From contig WPIO01000356.1 in assembly GCA_009760855.2 (NCBI GenBank), positions 1-64,000 on the forward strand: a stretch of DNA of 64,000 nucleotides, given 5' to 3'. Each line of letters begins with the position of its first letter. The first letter of the stretch is position 1. The DNA is from Cristatella mucedo. Lineage: Eukaryota > Bryozoa > Phylactolaemata > Cristatellidae. Below are positions 60,201-64,000 of this stretch, piece after piece. Position numbers and translations under genes: made by a program. The notes below the pieces were generated by a model. That model saw only the letters and a program-made list of their open reading frames with translations, did not search any database and was not told where the DNA came from.

Positions 60201-62573
60201 TTGAAATGGGGTCTAGTCAGGAGACGTTCTGACCCAAGTCGGGAGGGAGTTCCAGGCTTTTGGAGCATGCGAACTGAATGCACGATCTCCATAGGATTTG
60301 AGGTTTGTACGAGGTAGTGGTAAACGGTTGAATTCCGAAAAGTGGGTGGTACGATGCTTGGCATGGTGGGGGGGGGAGTAGATTAGAGAGATAGACTGTA
60401 GCCAAAGAATGAAGTGACCTAAAAGTGAGCGACAAAGCTTTGAAGTCAATCCGTTGCTTGACTGGTAGCCAGTGCCGGTCGGTGAGAAGTGGTGTGATAT
60501 GGCAACTGCCACACTTACGACAGACAAGCCTACCTGCAGAGTTTCCCACAACCTGCAAACGCCGTGCCGGTATGCCAGCAAGCAGCAAGTTACAGAAGTC
60601 AAGTCGGGATGTCACAAATGCATGGACCAACTTAGACGTGGTATCCTTATCTAACCAAGCCCGGATTTTAGCCATGTTATGTAGCTGAAAGTAGGTAGAT
60701 TTGACTGTGGAGCTGATGTGATCGTCTAATGAGAGGTCACTGCTGCAGGTGCTTTGATAGGTGCCACTGCTAGTCCTGGCGATTGCTTGAATTTTAGCTG
60801 GAACAGGAGGAGTTGCCACAAGTCGGCCCACGTCTGGAGCAGCTTTATCGACGAGCTCTGGTCTGTGGCCTGCTGCTGCTGCAGCTACAGCTTCCTTGCT
60901 GCTCCCATTGCTGGGCTGCTGTTGCTTCCATTGCTGCTTCGTTGCTGCTTCTTCTGCTTTCATAGGTGCCACTGCTATTCATGGCGATTGCTTGAATATT
61001 AGCTGGAGCAGGAGTCACCATTAGTCGGCCGACTCCTAGACTTCCCATTGCCTGGGCTGCAGTTGCTTCTGTTGCTGCTTCTCCACTGCTGCTGGTGCTA
61101 TCTGATAGTTGTCACTGCCGCTGCCACTGCTGCTGGTGCTTCTATTGCTGCCTCTGGCACTGCTGCTGCAGCTACGTGCTGCTGTAACTTCTTTTTTATT
61201 TATCCAAACTGCTTGCTCTAAGAACGGTTGTCTCTTTACCTGCACATTTTAGCAAAAATATTCTCAGCGCTTCTTGAATTTTAGCCGGTGTGGTAGCGCT
61301 CACCTCAACCTCGAGCAGTAGCAGCAGAAGTAGCAGCAGCAGTGGCAGGGCTGTAACCAGCTCTCGAGCGCCTGTATCCAGCCCACGAAGCAAGCGTCCA
61401 CCATTGCCACCTGGGCCGGTGCATGTCAGGCTAGCCGATGGAGGCAGGCCAAGTCAGGGACGGCTCGAGGTGCTGTACAACAGCACGTGGGGCACCGTGT
61501 GCCACGACGAACTGTGGAGCAACGAGTCGGCGCTGCTAGTCTGCAGACAGCTCAATTACACGTGAGAACATGAGCGATTCAAACCGGCAGCAGCCGGCCA
61601 GCCCTGCTGTCTGATTCCACACAAGGGATCCTATCTGTCTTTTTGTTTCCACACCTGATGATTGAGAGAATACTGATAATTCAGGGAAATTAAGGGAATT
61701 GATGAGATGTAGCTGAATCGCATTCGCACGCTCTGCCTTGACCACTTCTAGAGGTTAACCGGAAAATTATTAATTATTGTATAGCATAGCAAGTAGGCGT
61801 TTTAAAGGCTCGTGTATCATGATAGAATTACAAACGAACTGTAATAGTTTATAACTATGAGATGCATCTGTGCTTAGCGTAGGTGCTCATTTATTGATAC
61901 CTTTGTCAAGCATAGGGCTGTGGGATGCAGTACAAGGATCTCCAGGCAAATATTGCATTGCCACATTGTCAGCAATCTGTACTCGCTGTCTATCTATATA
62001 TACTATATGCCAAGAAGCTGACACAATGTAGCTAATTTGTATAGCATCATAAGACAATTTAAATATGTATCCAGGCACTTTACATATGTCGAAGGACCCG
62101 AGCCCACGAGCTCGGTGGGCAATGGTGAGCCATCAGCTTCTCAGTTCAACTTCTTTAGCATAGATGCACTTCTATAGAGGATCATAACTGGTACATGATG
62201 TAGGTATAGGACAAAGATTGCAAAAGTTTGGGAGTGCTTAGGTATGGAGACCAAAGCTAGGTCAATCCGGTCCAGGTATTTAGGGCATTCCATCTAGAAC
62301 TCTGTAGCTCACTACTTGCAGGTTTCCCAGGCTGTGCTATACTATGTTCCTGTGTTGTAATTGTAGCAGCTAAACATTGCAAGTTTTCCCTTTGACATGG
62401 ATATAGAGAATCCGACAAGGGAAACTTGGTAACGGCTACTGGTTCGTATGTCTTCTACAACTTGCCAGTGCAAGCTTTGACTGACAACACTTACTACCAA
62501 ATTAGGATGCTTAGCCATGTGGTATCTCATGTTTGAGTACCTGGAAAAGAGGGAGAGATCTAGTCGGAGATGC

Positions 62574-62667
<94 letters not shown>

Positions 62668-63021
62668 TGGGAATGCAGGAATAGAAAGAGAGATGGAAAA
62701 ATTGGAGGTGGAAAGAGATAGCTATAAAGTCTTGCATGAGACAGGTAGGGAGGGGCTAATAGAGAATCACTTGCCGGCAGTGAAAGTAACTGGAAATCTG
62801 CCTCCTAGGCACACCTATGCGTACAGGTCACATGTTTTTTAGCCACCTAGTTGACCCCTACTACTCACCTGAAGCCATCCAGACGGTTGACATAAGCGTA
62901 CCAATCTGGTGGGAAAAGGTGAACTGCACTGGGGCTGAAGGCAACATCGGCTACTGCTCAAACAACGGCTGGGGCGTTCACTCGTGTCGGCACCACAATG
63001 ACGTTCACATCCAGTGTGCAG
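48466..63021 (+). CDS. Type II membrane receptor with two group A SRCR domains and a repeated linker (gene model)
   Basis: The model joins exons 48466-48621, 48730-48832, 52406-52634, 56038-56231, 59724-59786, 60014-60076, 60798-60860, 61285-61561 and 62843-63021. All junctions keep frame, giving about 442 residues before the uncertain 3' end. Domains: a cytoplasmic tail at 1-64, a hydrophobic anchor at about 65-86 with Arg/Lys on the N-terminal side (N-in), and a short extracellular spacer. SRCR 1 lies at about 117-218 and linkers at 228-290. A Ser/Pro-rich stalk leads into SRCR 2, from about 340 to 442. Each SRCR has six cysteines and is split over two exons, the hallmark of group A. Scavenger-type ligand binding at the cell surface is an inference from the domain family. 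The linker exons and the 3' end are the weakest parts. An upstream in-frame TAA supports the first Met. Confidence 0.7.
48730..48832 (+). CDS. SRCR receptor exon 2: membrane anchor
   Basis: Acceptor tatatttcag, donor GCGG|gtaagatc, 103 nt (phase 0 to 1). The peptide [20 protein letters not shown] then [14 protein letters not shown] contains about 22 hydrophobic residues. Arg and Lys are just before them, as expected for a type II signal anchor. Exactly conserved in length in the relic at 10505-10607. Confidence 0.8.
49889..49919. repeat. Short tandem repeat of ctacgac
   Basis: The 7-bp unit ctacgac runs about four times from near 49889. Confidence 0.9.
51238..51365 (-). mobile_element. LINE2 3' tail
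   Basis: An (AAT)n run of about 45 bp, then ttcacttgataaagcgccct, the hairpin, and about 50 bp of the 3' UTR. Extreme 5' truncation. Confidence 0.85.
52406..52634 (+). CDS. SRCR receptor exon 3: spacer and first half of SRCR 1
   Basis: Acceptor tatattttgcag, donor TTACAG|gtacga, 229 nt (phase 1 to 2). It encodes [12 protein letters not shown] ... [20 protein letters not shown] then [20 protein letters not shown] then VACRQLNY, the canonical SRCR start (VRLxGG...GRVEVxxxGxWGxVC...AxVVCRQLGY). Here the usual Thr-Val-Cys-Asp-Asp is Leu-Val-Cys-Tyr-Thr. The two cysteines of the half domain are present. Confidence 0.85.
53213..53350 (+). mobile_element. SINE2 copy
   Basis: tRNA-like head tagcggtcaaggtgctcgcc, a B-box-like gtgggctcgagccccgaggc, and the LINE-like tail gaatagagattaagttctct then tggggcgctatgtaaatgaa and TTATTTATTTATT. 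Confidence 0.75.
53408..53577 (-). mobile_element. SINE1 copy
   Basis: The minus strand reads gtgatggcacactaggtaag (A box), a B-box region weakened by a small deletion (aggcatgaatcctgtggtgg), the conserved gccactgcaagcgtcagtga, and the tail tgttaaatcagctag. Confidence 0.75.
53609..54022 (+). CDS. Transposon-associated ORF in intron 3, 137 codons
   Basis: [20 protein letters not shown], then [20 protein letters not shown] and [20 protein letters not shown]. This follows a pattern I know from repetitive ORFs in arthropods and cnidarians (ExKLKEGxFVGPxIRKL...AWxxFxxVVxxFLGNxxxxNYxxLVxxLLxxxxxxGC). Its usual sequel, an HxHLxxF and GERFHQ stretch, appears only as a degenerate echo ([20 protein letters not shown]). 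Function unknown. It is a partial, apparently intact-frame remnant. Confidence 0.45.
   Translation: MSRLMIIQQLQIASICNFTQLSEAKVKAEIFIGPQMQKIAECVKFAWKLNRTVKAPWNCFAEVVSYFLRGHKAESYEQPVNALSKKCTKMGCRIFLKGHNLNGYGENLREIMEAFTAEQRVSPHRGEINLEQQHYQI
54730..54880 (+). mobile_element. SINE2 copy
   Basis: Head ggtgaaggtgctcaccttag, B-box-like gtcacgggctcgagccccat, then cgcctgaatcgagattaatt, tccctcagggtgctaagcga and an ataaatcc tail. Confidence 0.7.
54890..55900 (+). other. GC-rich intronic block with a 168-codon ORF, unclassified
   Basis: The ORF at 54960-55466 is Cys/Ser/Gly/Pro-rich. It has no signal peptide or Cys spacing fitting SRCR or another domain I know, and no splice sites consistent with phase 2 of intron 3. 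It may be an unrecognised repeat. The rest (55480-55900) shows nothing. Confidence 0.3.
56038..56231 (+). CDS. SRCR receptor exon 4: second half of SRCR 1
   Basis: Acceptor ctttcgtttcag, donor ACAG|gtaagaga, 194 nt (phase 2 to 1). It encodes [20 protein letters not shown] then [20 protein letters not shown] then [20 protein letters not shown]. The CxGxExxLxxC...C.H...V.L.C pattern completes the six-cysteine domain. The NHT within it is a possible N-glycosylation site. Confidence 0.85.
56865..57620 (-). mobile_element. LINE2 copy, diverged
   Basis: Tail attagtaataatacatttgt with a decayed hairpin. The 3' UTR follows, then an RT end in broken frames (minus strand [20 protein letters not shown]). 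It extends to the FQLNxIAKI region near 57580. Confidence 0.75.
58307..58346. repeat. Perfect 18-bp inverted repeat, 4-nt loop
   Basis: tcatgaccctgcagcttt (58307-58324), loop ttgg, then aaagctgcagggtcatga (58329-58346). There are no mismatches. Confidence 0.97.
58393..58845 (+). mobile_element. LINE1 fragment, nearly identical to copy A
   Basis: Corresponds to about 388-840 of copy A, starting at the codons [20 protein letters not shown]. Both ends are internal to the element, so it is truncated at 5' and 3'. A TGA and small indels (near 58507 and 58815) break the frame. Confidence 0.85.
59320..59619 (-). other. Unrecognised 99-codon minus-strand ORF in intron 4
   Basis: Contains [20 protein letters not shown] then [20 protein letters not shown] and a hydrophobic C-terminal part. 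It does not resemble LINE or hAT motifs. It may be part of an unrecognised mobile ORF. Confidence 0.25.
59724..59786 (+). CDS. Linker exon L1
   Basis: Acceptor caattatag, donor TCAG|gtctct, 63 nt, phase 1-1. It adds (A)[19 protein letters not shown](S), rich in Gly, Ala, Ser and Thr, a possible O-glycosylated stalk. The gtctct donor is weak, so use should be tested by RNA. Confidence 0.5.
60014..60076 (+). CDS. Linker exon L2
   Basis: 63 nt, phase 1-1, (A)[19 protein letters not shown](S). Acceptor gcttgaattttag is strong, donor TCAG|gtctgt. Differs from L3 in four or five bases only. Confidence 0.5.
60180..60745 (-). mobile_element. LINE2 RT fragment inside the linker array
   Basis: The minus strand reads [20 protein letters not shown] near 60690-60735, [20 protein letters not shown], then [20 protein letters not shown] and [14 protein letters not shown] near 60230. 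It lacks the 3' UTR and tail, ending within the last RT codons at 60180. Similar flanking sequence (ggttttttcata and ggtgctttgata) could be an imperfect target duplication. Confidence 0.85.
60798..60860 (+). CDS. Linker exon L3
   Basis: 63 nt, phase 1-1, (A)[19 protein letters not shown](S). Acceptor gcttgaattttag, donor TCTG|gtctgt. Confidence 0.5.
61003..61040 (+). pseudogene. Truncated linker exon L4
   Basis: Starts like the others after cttgaatattag ([10 protein letters not shown]), but the second half and the gtctgt donor are deleted. The sequence passes straight into intron-type cccattgcctgggctgc. Probably skipped. Confidence 0.6.
61285..61561 (+). CDS. SRCR receptor exon: Ser-rich stalk and first half of SRCR 2
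   Basis: Acceptor cttcttgaattttag, donor TACAC|gtgagaac, 277 nt (phase 1 to 2). A Ser/Arg/Pro stalk ([20 protein letters not shown] ... [11 protein letters not shown]) leads into [20 protein letters not shown] then [20 protein letters not shown] then VCRQLNY. This is a very typical SRCR start. NST and NES are possible N-glycosylation sites. Confidence 0.9.
62031..62130 (-). mobile_element. SINE2 copy, 3' part
   Basis: The minus strand reads gagctcgtgggctcgggtcc (B box), gtaaagtgcctggatacata and cttatgatgctatacaaatt. Confidence 0.6.
62578..62665. repeat. (GA)n microsatellite
   Basis: About 85 bp, within the SRCR 2 intron. Confidence 0.97.
62843..63021 (+). CDS. SRCR receptor exon: second half of SRCR 2
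   Basis: Acceptor catgttttttag, donor TGCAG|gtactg, 179 nt (phase 2 to 1). It encodes [20 protein letters not shown] then [20 protein letters not shown] then [19 protein letters not shown]. Includes PIWxxxVxCxGxExxxxxC and WGxHxCxHxxDVxxxC, giving six cysteines in the domain. An acceptor at 62808 would put a TAG in frame, which is why 62843 was chosen. Confidence 0.9.
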
Positions 63022-64000
63022 GTACTGCAGCACCACCTAGCCGTCACACTCTGCTATCGGCACTTAGGCAGCTGCAGCTCTGCTGTCACCTTTCTCGGGT
63101 ATGCATGCAGAGTTTCTGTTAATATCAAGTGCATCAACCAAAGTGCATGTTCAGATTTCTGTGCAGGTTTTCCTTATACAGCATAAAGCCAAGCAGCAGA
63201 GCAGATAGCTGCAACCGCACGATGGCCGATCATCCAAGATTGCAGTTGACCTCTTAGCAAGCTCTTTAATACTCCCTCGAGCCCGAGAAATCGGTTGTGA
63301 CTAAGGGTCATTTGGTGAAGATGAGATTTGTGTAGAAGTTCTCTAGCTATGACCTGCTATCCATCCACTCATGGGGGTTGTTGCAGACATTGAGAGAGTC
63401 AAATAATTACTTATGCCAAATTTTGGGAGTGAGTGTGTATGTGAGTGAGTGATGAATGAGTGTGTCCGTGTGTGAGTGTGCGTTTTGTGTGTGCATGCCT
63501 GTTGCTGTAGGTCTCTGTGACTTGAAGGAACCTTTGCTGGGAGGTCTCGAGCTGTTCTTTAAAATTGTCTTGCCCGAGTTTTGGTTGTGTCAGTTGGAAT
63601 AGGGAGGTCAAAATAATTTTGGTGTGCTGATAAGGGGAGGACCAATAAGTAGGAATATGCCAATATATACTTTATTGAGGGCCTCAAAGCATCTGAAGGC
63701 ATGCTGTAAAGTTTCTGGTTGACGTGCAATTGTAAACAATATCCACATATAACTTTGAAACCGTAATATGCCTAGAAAGAGTTTAAGTTCTCTGATGAAG
63801 CTATACAAATTTATTATTTTCATTACGATTGCGTGTGTACTTGTTGTTAGCACTGAACACTGTTGCGTTTTGTGCAATTATAAGGTTCCAATATGTACCC
63901 CCACCAGGTTTTCAATGGTTTTTTCTAGTGCTTGGCCATAAGCAGGAGGGGGAGTGTTTGGCTTGGGCTTATTGCAGTGATGCCTGGTGGTCACTTAGTG
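63022..64000 (+). other. 3' region of the receptor gene, end not resolved
   Basis: A short last exon at 63167-63186 is possible (acceptor ttctgtgcag, then FPYTA-stop, phase fits), but no AATAAA follows before the window ends. More SRCR modules may lie beyond. A GT-rich stretch (63430-63500) and a LINE/SINE tail (63745-63820) are present. Confidence 0.3.
63745..63820 (+). mobile_element. LINE/SINE 3' tail
   Basis: gcctagaaagagtttaagtt then ctctgatgaagctatacaaa and a ttattattttc tail, the same hairpin type as LINE2 and SINE2. Confidence 0.55.

Larger units (their letters stand above)
59690..61284 (+). repeat. Tandem exon-intron array encoding the receptor linker
   Basis: The unit runs from gtgccactgctagtcctggc/gattgcttgaattttag (intron end), through a 63-nt exon, into gtctgtggcctgctgctgct and a CTG/TTGCTT-rich intron with cccattgcctcggctgctgt. 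Full units have exons at 59724, 60014 and 60798. A fourth is partial at 61003, and the SRCR 2 exon itself starts with the same acceptor sequence (cttcttgaattttag). One intron is interrupted by a LINE2. Confidence 0.8.
61562..62842 (+). other. Intron splitting SRCR 2
   Basis: 1.3 kb with an SINE2 copy and a GA microsatellite. The split position is the same as in SRCR 1 (after LNY, phase 2), consistent with module duplication. Confidence 0.7.

Noticed and set aside
60217-60972. 251-codon minus-strand ORF
   Set aside because: Fusion of antisense linker-array sequence with a LINE2 RT fragment; not a gene.
62809-62842. Acceptor at 62808 for the last SRCR exon
   Set aside because: Leads to a TAG in the required phase; the acceptor at 62842 gives the right frame and matches the split in SRCR 1.

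Overview
The window is animal nuclear DNA. It has introns with GT-AG borders, tRNA-derived SINEs, many truncated non-LTR retrotransposons, and long microsatellites. It contains no operons or bacterial-type signals. The only host gene I can model is a scavenger-receptor-type protein with group A SRCR domains. Together with CR1/L2-like LINEs, a Ty3/gypsy remnant, a ZMYM1-like hAT remnant and a pogo/Tigger-like element, this suggests an invertebrate metazoan. I cannot choose a phylum from the sequence. All calls come from reading motifs and comparing copies within the window; no database search was possible.

Layout. Positions 1-5,900 hold an open CR1/L2-like reverse transcriptase ORF (family here called LINE1), a decayed gypsy pol with possible LTR pieces, and a second, broken LINE1. 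Positions 6,300-7,370 are a GA/CA/GACA microsatellite. At 10,235-10,607 lies a decayed copy of the first two exons of the receptor gene. From 10.9 to 48 kb the sequence is repeat-dominated. It contains copies of LINE1, of a second LINE (LINE2, whose 3' end is a GCGCTTT hairpin followed by an ATT-rich tail) and of a third (LINE3). It also contains two SINE families, a three-copy 1 kb repeat X, a two-copy repeat Y, a 1 kb CCATCT array, an 813 bp Tigger-like element, a relic of a protein-primed-type DNA polymerase zinc knuckle, a hAT transposase relic and a 771 bp element inserted inside a LINE2.

Positions 48,466-63,021 hold the receptor gene on the + strand. Exon 1 encodes a 52-residue cytoplasmic tail and exon 2 a signal-anchor membrane segment. 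Exons 3 and 4 form SRCR domain 1. Three near-identical 63-nt exons encode a Gly/Ser/Thr/Ala linker. Two further exons form a Ser-rich stalk plus SRCR domain 2. Every junction is in phase (0, 1, 2, 1, then 1-1 linkers, then 2, 1), giving about 442 residues before the 3' end becomes uncertain. The predicted topology is type II, cytoplasm to extracellular, comparable in architecture to MARCO-like receptors. The introns are loaded with SINEs, LINE fragments and a transposon-derived ORF.

The most interesting features are the tandemly amplified linker exon-intron unit (59.7-61.3 kb), which looks like a stalk being lengthened by exon duplication, and the upstream relic of a paralogue. The repeat fraction also gives a readable relative chronology through nested insertions.
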